NCBI GenBank assembly: GCA_045837725.1
Contig: JBEWZL010000012.1
Location: 62,001-126,000 of the forward strand
Direction of reading: 5' to 3'
Length of the DNA stretch: 64,000 bases
Source: Vermamoeba vermiformis
Lineage: Eukaryota > Tubulinea > Echinamoebida
Position numbers and translations under genes: made by a program. Positions 42,675 to 53,368 of the stretch are shown here, piece by piece (positions within the stretch are counted from its first letter, which is position 1; each line of letters starts with the position of its first letter). The notes beneath the pieces are model-generated. The model did not search any database. It was not told the origin of the DNA and saw only the letters and a list, made by a program, of their open reading frames with translations.

Positions 42675-43383
42675 ATGGGGCACTTGCTCTCAACGGAAAC
42701 GACGGCTCGAATCAACCTGGTACGCTTGCCTGACAGATCAACTTTTTATCTAACACAGCATTCATAGTTTGGCTGGAATGGTGCAGGCAAGACGACGCTC
42801 TTGTACAAGATGGTTTTTGGCGACACTATTGAAACCATTCCCACCATTGGCTTTAATGTGGAATCATTCAAAGCACACAACACGAAGTTCGTTGCTTGGG
42901 ACGTGGGAGGGCGCGGTCGAGTAAGCACTAGTGCTGGTACTGAGGGTTTTGATATTAACTATTTGGCTGCAGATTCGTGCGCTTCATCGCCACTACTACC
43001 AGGGATCTGACGCAGTCGTGTACATAGTTGACGCAGCGGAGCCAGAAGTGATGCAAGATGCCATCGATGAGTTCTCTAAAATGGTGGATGAGCCGGAGCT
43101 GCAGAATTGCATCTTCATGCTATTGGCGAACAAACAAGATCTACCGCAAGCCTTGTCAGCGGAGGAGATCGCGGACAGATTCAATGTCAAAAATGTCAAA
43201 CAGACCATATTGGTGCAGGGCATCAGCGGAGCTTCCGGTGATGGACTCAATGAAGCATTTAGCTGGCTCGCAAAGGCACTCAAAGGACGAAAACAGACCA
43301 AGTGGGGCAAATTCAGAGAAAGTTTCGGCAAATACACGTCATTCTTGCGCTGTACTTCGCCACAGGAGCAGATTATAGGATAG
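42675..43383 (+). CDS. Atypical Arf-family small GTPase
   Basis: Exons 42675-42719, 42768-42920, 42973-43383; 202 aa. It starts [10 protein letters not shown] (Gly2 and Ser6 fit N-myristoylation). G1 is [14 protein letters not shown], where Arfs have GLDxAGKT. Switch I is intact ([12 protein letters not shown]). G3 is [20 protein letters not shown], with Arg instead of the catalytic Gln of WDVGGQ. G4 [14 protein letters not shown] is intact and G5 reads ISG instead of CAT. A basic C-terminal tail of about 30 residues ([18 protein letters not shown]) goes beyond the usual Arf end. Loss of the Gln normally blocks GAP-stimulated hydrolysis, so the protein may remain GTP-bound (inference). Closest to Arf1/6 among family members; not Sar1. 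Confidence 0.85.
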
Positions 43384-43492
43384 CTGCGTAGTCGCACATA
43401 ATGCATTGGTACATGGATGAGGTGCTAACGCGTAGTGGTTGATAATGTGGTCAACGATGGTTGTATTTAAAAACAAATAAATTGCAGTGGAT

Positions 43493-46400
43493 TTAGCTAG
43501 CCAAATACAATGACGCAGCAAAGACAATGTCACGCTTGATCTTGGTGATTCCTTCAGCGAATTTGTTCTCGAGTTCGGAGTTACCAATGCTCTTGGCTGC
43601 GGAGACGAGTTGTCGCATCAATTCTTCGAGACGACGAATGGCACGAATGATGCTGCCTTCGAAGATGTCTGTCAGCTTGCAAATGTCCGAGAACTTCGAG
43701 CCCTATTTGAAGTGATCGTTAGTTGATACTGTCGCCATACTGTGTCAAATAACTTACGTTAGCCCAGGCCCAAGCGACTTCCATCATGTCAGGTTGGAAC
43801 TTCTTCACGTAGTCCTCAATCTCAATGGTGACTTTGCACTCTTGCATCACTGTTGCGACACGTCGTGCGACATCTTGAACTTGACGCAACAAAGTCTGCA
43901 ACTCGTCTCTCATCTTGTGACCTTTGCCGTCAGGCGAGGACTTCTCTTGGAAGACAAACAGCGTCAAGACAGCGACGGTGGAGGTGACGTCGAGTGTGTT
44001 GAAGAAGCCCATGAAGATGAGTTCTGTCAGCACCAACTCATCACCAGTGTTGATTTCACACGCAACACGGCCCTTGACTTCGATAATGTTGTCTTTGTTC
44101 GTGTAGCCCAAGCGACGCAACACTCGCTTCATGGCCTTAAGTTCGTCTTTCAAAATGACATTGTCGGTCTTCTTGATTTGTTTCTTGATGTCTTTCAACT
44201 CGTTTTCAATCTTCATCTTGTTCACGTATTTCAAGTACTTCTCGTGGATCAGTTCTTCTTTGAATTGAGGATTGGTCTTCATCTTGTCCTCCAAAGTTTC
44301 CAATTTCTATGTGCCAATATTAGCTGATGTCCGGTTATAATAGTCAGATGTACTTACGCGCACAATCTTCTTAAAGTTCGGGTCTTTAATGCCCATAGTT
44401 TCAACAGGGTCCAACACTGGAATGTCTCCAGGCATGCGTCTACACGGTGGTTAAAAAATATTGGCTATTAGAAGGACTGACACTTACTTCTTAGTCTCTT
44501 TCAATGACTTGAGCACACTCTTTCGTGCGTCCATAGGTCTCAAGTCTTTAGGCAAGTGCAATTTGATCGAGGACACGTTCTCAATCATGGCGAGAGTGAT
44601 GGGCACAACTTGCATCTCTGGTTCAGTGCCAGTAGGGCAAGGCTTGGGTGGCAAGTGTTTGGGCTCGTTGGGAGCACAGGCCAACAACACATCAACAATG
44701 TACTTGACTTGCGAGGTGGCGGGTGCTTGGGCCTTCTTGTCGTTGGCATTGGCACTCTGGCCGGTGGTCACAGTGCGCTGGTGGAAGTTGACGACAACAC
44801 CCCAGCCCCAGTCTTGATCGTTATCAAAATCACGCACGCGAATCAAACGACCGGCGCTCAAGAATGGCAAGATGGCAGCGGGTTGTTGAATCATTTGACG
44901 GATCATCACGCGCATCTTTTCGATTTGTAAGCGCAAGGCATAGTATTCAGCCACAGTGTCTTCGTCGTCAATCAGCAACGAGTCTCTATCGGTCTCGAGC
45001 TCTTTGACCTTGCGTGCCAAAGTAGGAATAGCACCGTCATTTTGGAACTGATGGAAACTTTGCTTCAGCATGGCCTCGGGAGTGAAGAAGTCTGTGCGCA
45101 GAAGATTGAGCAACATGTTGTAGCCAATGTGGAACGAGGAGTTCAATGTGTCAGCGTGACCTTTGACCATGCCTTGAGCCACTGTGGGTTCCATCTTCTC
45201 GTCCACCATCATGATTACAATACCACGGTCGTCTTTGCCACGACGACCAGCACGACCAGACATTTGAATGTATTCACCGCCAGAGACCCAACGGAAATCT
45301 GAGCCGTCGAACTTTCGTACACTGGTGAACACGACAGTCTTGGCAGGCATGTTAAGACCGATGGAGAATGTCTCGGTGGCAAAGAGACACTTGATGAGAC
45401 CTTCTTGGAACAACAATTCGATGATTTCTTTGAGCAAGGGCAACAGACCACTGTGATGGATGCCAATGCCGCGCTTCAACAAGGGCAAGAGCTGCTCGAC
45501 TTGTGGCAGCTTTCTGTCGTCATCGTTCAGCGTGTCCAAAGCGTTCTGATAGACAACACTGACGAGCTTCTTCTCTTCGTCGTTGTTAAAGTCCAACTTT
45601 GCCATTTGCAAGGCCAAGTTCTCGCACGATCGTTTGCTGAAGCTGAAAACAATGACAGGCTCGTAGTTACGTTCCATAATCATCTTCACAATCTTGTACG
45701 GATCAGTGTTACCGCCCTTGGAGTGACGCTTCTTTTTGTCCGTGTCAGGTGTCAAAATTGAGAGTGCTTTTTGGAAGTTTTCTTCCTGCACACAAATACT
45801 ATTAGTCAATTGTAAATAATACACGCGTGATAACGTACTCTAAAAGTGCCTTTCTCGTCGACTACCAAGAACAGACCATCACCGCCAGACGGGAAAATGT
45901 AGTGTTGCAAAGGGACGGGACGGAAATCAGTGTACACGACGTGACAGGGCTACTAGCATGTTAGCATCGTTATTGACGACAACGTCATGTACGTACTTGT
46001 TTGTGGATCTTGGCAATCCAAGAGGCAAACTCAGAAGCGTTGGGGATAGTGGCAGACAAGAAGACGTATTTGATTGGATCAGGCAACAAAATAATTGTTT
46101 CTTCCCACACCACACCACGCTCTTTGTCACGCATGTAATGGATTTCATCGAAAATGACCCAACCGACTTCACGCAGAATTTCTGAACCTCTGTACAACAT
46201 ACTTCGCAAAATCTATGATTGTGTTAATAAGAGCCTATGATACTAAAATAAGGACGTACTTCAGTGGTCATGACGAGGCACGAGGCTGAGGGATTGATTG
46301 TGATATCACCAGTCATCAAACCAACGTCGTTGAACTCTTCGAACAAATCTCTGTACTTCTGATTGCTCAACGCTTTGATCGGTGAAGTGTAGATGACTCG

Positions 46401-47281
46401 TTGTTTGTCGCGCAGGGCCATAGCGATCGCGTACAAAGCGACGACTGTTTTACCGGCAGACGTGTGCGCACTGACTAACACACTGTGTCCTTTCTCCAAG
46501 CACGACACACTGACCTAGAATAGGGTAGGCTTAAATATGGTGTCTTAAATATAGCAATGGGACTGTTGCTCGAACATACCTTTTGAAACGGATCCAGCTC
46601 GAAAGGATAGCTCTTAGCAGGAGCTTTCTTGGGCTTGTTCGGATCGAAGTCATCGACCCAGCCATCAGGCACGCAGAGTTCGTGTTGACAAGCTTTCTTT
46701 TCTTCCAACAACTCCGTGTCTTGCACTGCTTGTTTGTCGCCAAAGTGGATCACAGACTGTTCTTTAGGCGCGACTCGGCTCACGACCTCTGTAATGGTCT
46801 CTTGTTGTGCAACATGCGCGCCAATTGATTCTGGAATTTTTGTGTGGCTGTGCTGGGATTTGGCATCTGTTTTGGGATTTGAAGTGGAAGGATTATTCAT
46901 GTTTCCGTTGGTTATAGTTTCTATATTGTTATTATTTGCTGAGTTTCCATCTTCGTTACTAATAATTAAACACAACATCAGTGACAGCTCGAAAGAAAGC
47001 GATCTGATCGCTAACCAATTTTTTATTATAATTATTTGCATTGCTTATAAAAATAGACTACAGTAATTAATTGTACACGCATAAATAATTTCTGAAATAA
47101 TCAACATTTACTATTATTTAAATTTTCTGATCGCATCTTGGATCGCGTCTTTTTACCTGATTTTAGCCTTTTTGCGAGGTCCATCATCTATATCGGCATT
47201 ATCTGGCTTGGATCTCTTATTTTTTGACGAAGATCCGTCAAACGCCGAAAACAAATCTGCTTCCTTGTCAAAGAAACTCAT
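43493..47281 (-). CDS. MTREX: MTR4 exosome RNA helicase
   Basis: DExH helicase of TRAMP/NEXT that feeds RNA to the nuclear exosome. Nine exons (minus): 47281-47157, 46958-46580, 46514-46260, 46212-45997, 45949-45839, 45785-44488, 44439-44358, 44306-43758, 43702-43493; 1,074 aa (family about 1,040-1,075). Motifs: [20 protein letters not shown], Walker [42 protein letters not shown] box [68 protein letters not shown]. The arch region ([20 protein letters not shown]) and C-terminal domain ([38 protein letters not shown]) are complete. RRP4 in the same window is part of the exosome it serves. Confidence 0.97.
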
Positions 47282-47453
47282 ATTTGCGGCAATATGAATG
47301 AATATAAAGGAAGACGACCGACGAGTAGTTGTCAGCCGTTGAGTTAAATATGAAAATGTCCCAACAAGAAAAAGCAACTTTTTTTCTGTCTCTGCGAATC
47401 CACGTCTGACTTTTGCATACTCAGGCAATGCAATCATGTATAACAGAGAACAG

Positions 47454-48810
47454 CTACTGTGCTTTATTAAGAAATAAGTCTGTCCAAAGTTCTGCAATGA
47501 GCTTTCTTTGATCTTGGATCCGGCACAATTCACGTTGCCGTGCTACGTCAAACAAGCGAAACAAGTGCCTATCCGTAATCTCAATGTCCTCCATGAGCTT
47601 ATAAGTCACTAGTTGATAAATAGAAAGCAAGATCTCTTCGGGAATGAGTTGAAACAGGCCACGTTCAGCAGGCAGTAGAATCGTTCGTAGTTGCCGGAGA
47701 ATGAGCGTCAGTTTGGTCAATCTATCCTCTTTGATATCTCTGTAGCTATTAACGGCCACTCGCAAATCAACAAATTCTATCGCGCTTGGGGCCAGATCCA
47801 CATCCAAGGTGTAATTGTCTGTTGTTGCTTTTAGAAGTCGTACAATCTTATCTAAGAATAAGCCGTGTCCGCATATCCAAATCTTCCTCAGAGACGTCTT
47901 CGTGCTGAGAAGTTTCAAGAATTTTTCAGTGACAAAACGGCGAACGTTACCAGTCAACACTCGTATGGAGGACGAGGGCTCAAACAATTGCGATATCTCC
48001 ACTAACGAGATATCTCCGCTGGGAATAAATTTCAACGACACGAGTGACCTGCTAAATGATGAGCTACGATCAAACGGGAATGCGAGGAGCATACGTAAGC
48101 GACTTGATTTTCTGCAGTATAGCGACACGTGTCACTTCGTGATTGAGATAGCGCTCGGGAATGGTAAGAGAGGTGAGATTGCCGTCTTCTGGCAAGGCAA
48201 GGACTAACTGGCTGAGACTGTCACTGCTGAGAACGTCTTCCTCTTCAATGACAAGTGATGACAAGGCATGTAATTGCTGCAAAGCCTTCGGTGCTTCAAT
48301 GTCACAGAGCGTACAAAGTCCCAACTTGAGGTGGAGATGTTTTAGGCCTTTGTTGCCCTTGAATAGCGCTGACAAGTTGGTAATTGTAACGCCCCAAAAG
48401 GTGAGTTTGACTTGTTCTAATGTGCCGATCTGTGATAGAGCTTCGAGGGTGTCTGAATACTGCTGATGCTCTGATATCGATAGTGCTGTAATGCTACGAT
48501 TGTTTTTGAAATACCGAGCGAGCTTAGCGCAAGGAGCGTCAATGGCTACGCTGCGAATTGATGAGTTGTTTTTGAGTACCTTGAGGTAGTCTAAATCGTC
48601 GTTGGCAAAATTGTGGCATTGTAGCTCGTTGACCGACTTGTTTTTTATTAATGCCTTTCGCAAGAGCTTAGTAATTTGTTTTGGCAGATCTACTGACGAA
48701 ATTTTTATAACTTTGATTTTGCATTGAGGACCGATTAATGATTCGTATATTTTCTCTATATCAATTTCCTTATTTTCTAATTTTCTGTCACTAATTTCTA
48801 TTTTTTCCAT
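47454..48810 (-). CDS. Unrecognised leucine-rich, F-box-like protein
   Basis: Exons (minus): 48810-48095 and 48048-47454, joined by a 46-nt intron; 436 aa. I do not recognise a family with confidence. The sequence has irregular Leu-rich units (LEQVKLTFWGVTITNLSALF, LKHLHLKLGLCTLCDIEAPK, LSSLVIEEEDVLSSDSLSQL), the look of diverged leucine-rich repeats. Near the C-terminus, LFQLIPEEILLSIYQLVTYK recalls an F-box core (LPxEILxxI). F-box proteins usually carry the box first and the repeats after, so this order is reversed and the call is tentative. Codon use and base composition fit the neighbours. It ends 172 bp before the MTR4 start on the same strand. Confidence 0.7.
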
Positions 48811-49003
48811 GTTTGCGAATAAGATTTCATAATAAACCTTGTCACATTACTCAATCTAACGGAGTGGCACTGTGCTAGCAAGTGTATGTTGCATTTAGCA
48901 CAACAAAAATAACACCAATGTGTGGTTGTTGATTCAATAAACGGTAAATTGAAATTGAACTCGTGTCTATTTACAAGTTAACAACTATGTAACAAGAATG
49001 CAT

Positions 49004-50279
49004 TTACATGGCTTGAGAGAGCTCTTGGAGCTTGTTCTCATCGAGCTCTGAAGTCTGCGACTCGTTCTGCGTCAATGTAATCTCAACGCTCTCCTTGACA
49101 GCCACGCTCTGACTGTCCTTATCCTCTGCGTTGACACTAATCTCTACACTCTCTTTGATGCCAATGACTTCACCAGGGGCCACGAGTTCATCGTCGTCAT
49201 CGGCACTGATCAAGTCCTCTAGTGCTTGTTGGATCTCGCTCTCTTCCTCGTCATTCTCTTTGCTGGCAGCAGCATTCTCATCGTTCTCATCTTCATCTTC
49301 ATCGTCGCTATCACTTCCGAGCCACTTGTCAGCAATGTCATTGTCAATGTCGTGATCATCTTCACTCAACTCATCCACGCCCAAGTACTGCTTGATGATA
49401 GTTTCTGTTGGACCCAATTTTGTTAACAACAATCATTTTTAATGACGCATGAATGCACTCACCAGCCTCAGCGCGCTCTTGGTCGTTTCGCAGTGTTTGA
49501 GCCCAGAATCGCACGCAACTTTCTGTTTAAAGATAGTAAGAACCATTGCAATTCATTAGGACGCTGCACGAACCTTTGCAATTGAATAACATTTGAGACT
49601 CGAAAATTTCTTTGAGCACAAACTTGATGAAGGGCAGTTTGTAGTGTTCATAGCCCAATTCTCCAAGCGACTTTAATATGCGTGTAATACGAAGGTAGTT
49701 GTGGAATGAAGAGTTTAAATGATTGAAACGGCTCTTGTAGTTCTCAGCACGCTCCAATTCGCCTTTAAAACGTTTAGAAAAAAAAATCAGATCCGATCCA
49801 AGTACCTGTCTCGGTGTTTACGAGCTTAATGCCATAAAAGCTTAACATCATTTCGTAAGAACGTCGTACACGTGCCAAGCACTTCTTATCGGCGCGAATT
49901 GCTTTTGCTTCATGGAGTTGCAGAACTTGCGCCATAGCGTTGACACCTTCTTCTCGGATGGGAAAAATCCACTGGATGTAGGCATGGTGGCGCTCTAATA
50001 GACTATAGTTTCCGAACCATTTTTCGTGGATAGTATCGATAAAGTCACCTGTATTTTGAAGAAATTAAGATAATTAATTTTGGCGGTTAAATAATCCAAA
50101 TAATTTTCAGTTATTATTCTACTAGTATGACTAGTAAAGACTAAGTACTTACCGTCAGGCACTGATTTAATTTCGTTTTTATAAAATCTAATGTTGGAGG
50201 TCAAGTTCGGGTCGTCTTTCAAATCTGGGTAACCAAGGCGGTACCGCTCGGTATCGTCGCGAGAATTTGTAATACCCAT
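49004..50279 (-). CDS. OGFR-domain protein (opioid growth factor receptor-like)
   Basis: Exons (minus): 50279-50153, 50048-49806, 49762-49574, 49522-49463, 49404-49004; 339 aa. The conserved OGFR N-terminal domain is nearly complete: YRLGYPDLKDDPNLTSNIRF, YKNEIKSVPDG, IDTIHEKWFGNYSLLERHHA, YIQWIFPIREEGVN, RSYEMMLSFYGIKL, NLRITRILKSLGELGYEHYK. The human protein has the same blocks in order. The C-terminal 130 residues are very acidic (DSDDEDEDENDENAAASKEN) with two EISVESVE-like units (IKESVEISV, VKESVEITL), unlike the animal proline repeats. The family occurs in animals, some fungi and a few bacteria; its basic role outside animals is unknown. It lacks a membrane segment. Confidence 0.85.
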
Positions 50280-50448
50280 AGTAGTGATATGAAACTTGTG
50301 GTAGTTAGTTAAACAGAAGGAATTAAATTGCCGGTCATGCTGTCTCAGTCTTTTTTCGTTCTTGAAATTTCCGCTATTTTTTTCTAACAGGCACGAACCA
50401 ATACCACTTATTCCGCAAATAAAATACTAAGTTTATTAAAGGGCATTA

Positions 50449-52892
50449 TTACATCTTAGACAACAAGAACTCGATGGCCTGTTCAAGTGAGCCGTAGTTC
50501 GTGGCCCAAAGAGCTTCATTGGCCTGTTGTTCTGAATAGCCCATCAACAACAACTGTTCGCGCATCTCTTGCTCGCGAGGGTTCTTAGGTCCTGCAGCTG
50601 CGTTGTTGTTGTTCGGGGCAGTATTCGCGGCAGCGTTCGTGTTCGCAGTGCTCGTGCTGCCACTGCTGCCGAGCTGCTTGTTGATCCACTGCTCGATGGC
50701 TGGTCGCACGTCGCGGTCAAACAACTTGCCACGCTCTTTGATGCCGTAAATGACCTTCTCATACACGTCTTGAGGCAAGTTGAAGAGAATGTAGAGCAAC
50801 AAGTGGAAGTCGGTGAGTGAATCGAAGAATGCAGTGCCGTGCTGGCCTTCGAGTTGTTTCTGCAAGTCACGTGCTGATTGCGGACGGTGCGCTCTGTTCT
50901 CGATGGGGAAACTGAACTTCTGGAAGCGAGGACGAGGATCTTTGGGGAAACTGTGGCGCACGCTAATGACGAAGAAATCAGTCGGGAAGTTGGGCTCGGC
51001 TTTGGTCTGCACGTTGAATCCATATTCATTCTTGCGGCGGTAGTAAATGTCGGGGAATAACGTTTGCTCGGTGGATTTTCTGACGCGGAAGAATTCAGGG
51101 TCCTTTGAGGCCTTGATGACTCCATCGCGCACGAGACCAGCGCATTGATTGCTGACTTGATAGGCTGCAACGTCAATGTGACCTTCTTTGTTGCCGTGAA
51201 CTAACACTGACACAAACTTCGAGCCAAAATAGCCAGTTGTGGATTTCTTGAAGGGCGATGGGTAGCGGTTCTGCAATTGAGCCATGCGCATCATTTCAAT
51301 CGACTTGAGCACGTAGACGTTCTCGTCGCGATCAGGAACAATTTGTTTCTTCTCGTCAACTTTCAATGAACTCCAAATGAAACCAATCTGATCAACGTTA
51401 GTATATACTAGTATTCTATAAGATTGGTTTGGTACGTACTCTTTGCATGCCAAGGCTCTTAGCGAATTCATTGACCTTCTCTTCATTGGGGTCTTTCAAC
51501 AAAGCAACAGATTCACGATTGCTCTTTTGAGGTGGCTCGTAAATAGCTGCAACGAGTGCTCTGATGCCGAGAGGAATGGTCGGATCTGGCACATACGAAC
51601 CGTACAAATATCCACAGCGTTGATTGCCAGTCTCTCGCCAGTACTGAGAAGGCAGTCAGTAACAAAAATAAACTCCCAATTAACGATGTGGTGGTACATA
51701 CTTGAATGAACTGTTCGACCATGGAGCTGTGTTCAAACTCAATGTGATCCACGTGACGATAAGGCTGACTGTCCAATGACACTGTGCGGCTTTCTTTTGA
51801 AGTGTAAGCGATGCCTGAGCTGACGTCTATGCTGTACTTGGGCACATCGAGCGTGTATTGAGGATTGCTAAAGGCGACAAGTTAACGCTACTGTGCCTTT
51901 CGAGTATTTTATTAGCACTTACTTGTAATGTTTGTGCTTGAAGAAGGAGTGGAATGGCAAGAACTTGATGCCTTGCGACTTCCACGGCTCTTTGTTCAAA
52001 ATGTCCCACGGCTGCACGGTTAGTTAGTACATATCGTTAGTCTATAAAGGCTACACATACAGCAATAGGCATACAGTTGATACACGAGCCCTTGTCACCG
52101 TGATTGCAGCTAATGATAGGATTAGAATTGAATCAAACAAACATGTGAACTACGTACTGAGGGCCTTTCTTCTGCGGGGTCCAGCCATCAGTCTTGGCCA
52201 GCTCTTGGTCAATCTGATCCTCAACGACAGCTTTAGGCGCTACTTCGGGTATTTTAGGCTTGGGCGCCTCTTTGACGGGCACGACTTTGTTGCCGTTGAC
52301 TGATTGCGCGTGCGTCACTTTCTCTTTTTCTTCTTCCATTGGTGCTGGTGCGCTAGGTGCGTCTTGAATAGCAGCTGATACTACGTGCACCATATCACCG
52401 TTCATTACATTGAGACTCTTCAAAGTGCTTGCATCATTGGAAAGATCTGTGACTTTTGGTCCTAAGCGGATCGAGAGCTTCATATCATTTGTGGGTACGG
52501 ACAAGAGTTGACTGATCTGAATTATAATGGTACAAATTAATTAGAGGCTTGTAGTAATTTACTAAACATTATTGGAAATTATCAAAATTGTTGTCACCAC
52601 CTGAAAAATTTTTCAAATAATTATGGTTGTAGTTTAATTATCATATATGTGATATATAGTGATTATATCAATTATTTTGAAGCATACCTTCGATTTTAAT
52701 TGAGCAATAGTCGAATTTTCATCGATCTCTAGTCTTTGTACTCCTTGTCTTGAACTAACTCTAATTATCTGCGCCACATAATAAATAAAATTAATACGTA
52801 AATTATTTATTCGCTATTATTCAATAAAGTTAAATTTCTGCAAGCTGAAGAGAAATCTGAACTTCGCTTTGAGTATTAACGCTGCTTACCAT
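50449..52892 (-). CDS. NPLOC4: NPL4 ubiquitin-recognition factor with C-terminal UBA domain
   Basis: Cofactor that with UFD1 brings ubiquitinated clients to p97/CDC48. Coding exons (minus): 52892-52890 (ATG only), 52768-52688, 52516-52158, 52109-52061, 52010-51922, 51867-51702, 51643-51440, 51387-50449; about 629 aa. The N-terminal UBX-like domain reads IIRVSSRQGVQRLEID then LKLSIRLGPK-like sequence. The zf-NPL4 motif CNHGDKGSCINCMPIAPWDI is intact. The MPN-like core and NPL4 domain follow (HVDHIEFEHSSMVEQFIQYW, RCGYLYGSYVPDPTIPLGIR, IGFIWSSL, TGYFGSKFVSVLVHG). After an Asn/Ala/Ser linker the protein ends in a UBA domain (REQLLLMGYSEQQANEALWA). Animal NPL4 has an NZF finger at this place and yeast has nothing. 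Confidence 0.93.
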
Positions 52893-53368
52893 TATGATCG
52901 ATTAAATATATACAAATGAGCGAGTCAAGTGGTCTCCTTATAAAAAGTAAATTTTAAAATTCCATTCTTCGAGTGTCGGTCATTGGAGCAAAAAAACCAA
53001 ACACGTGACCACTTCTTAGTGACGTATGCAAAGTGATTGGACCCCATTGAGCATTGACATTCTATAAAGCAGTGGGAAACAAGTTTCCTCATAACAAAAC
53101 AGCGTAAGGCTTCCCACTTTGTGGATCGAATCTAGAATCTTCGATCTCGCCCGTCGAACGCTTCACCCCAGATTCAACATTATGCACTTACATTGACCTG
53201 ACCTTAAGCATTCGGGAACATTTCGGCGGATCCCAACGCCCGCTCGCTGGCCGGGCCAAAAATAGATAAAAAATCTGCGGCGTGCTACCATTTTTATTTT
53301 TGTTTAAGCTGGCGACCACACTACCCAAGTTCTTATTATACATTTGCCTAGTATATATCCTTATCGTC
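52893..53368. other. Divergent spacer between NPL4 and G6PD
   Basis: 476 bp between two divergent starts, holding both promoters. One AACACGTGACC word lies near 53002. A short frame around 53188-53451 on the minus strand is not supported by similarity. Confidence 0.45.
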
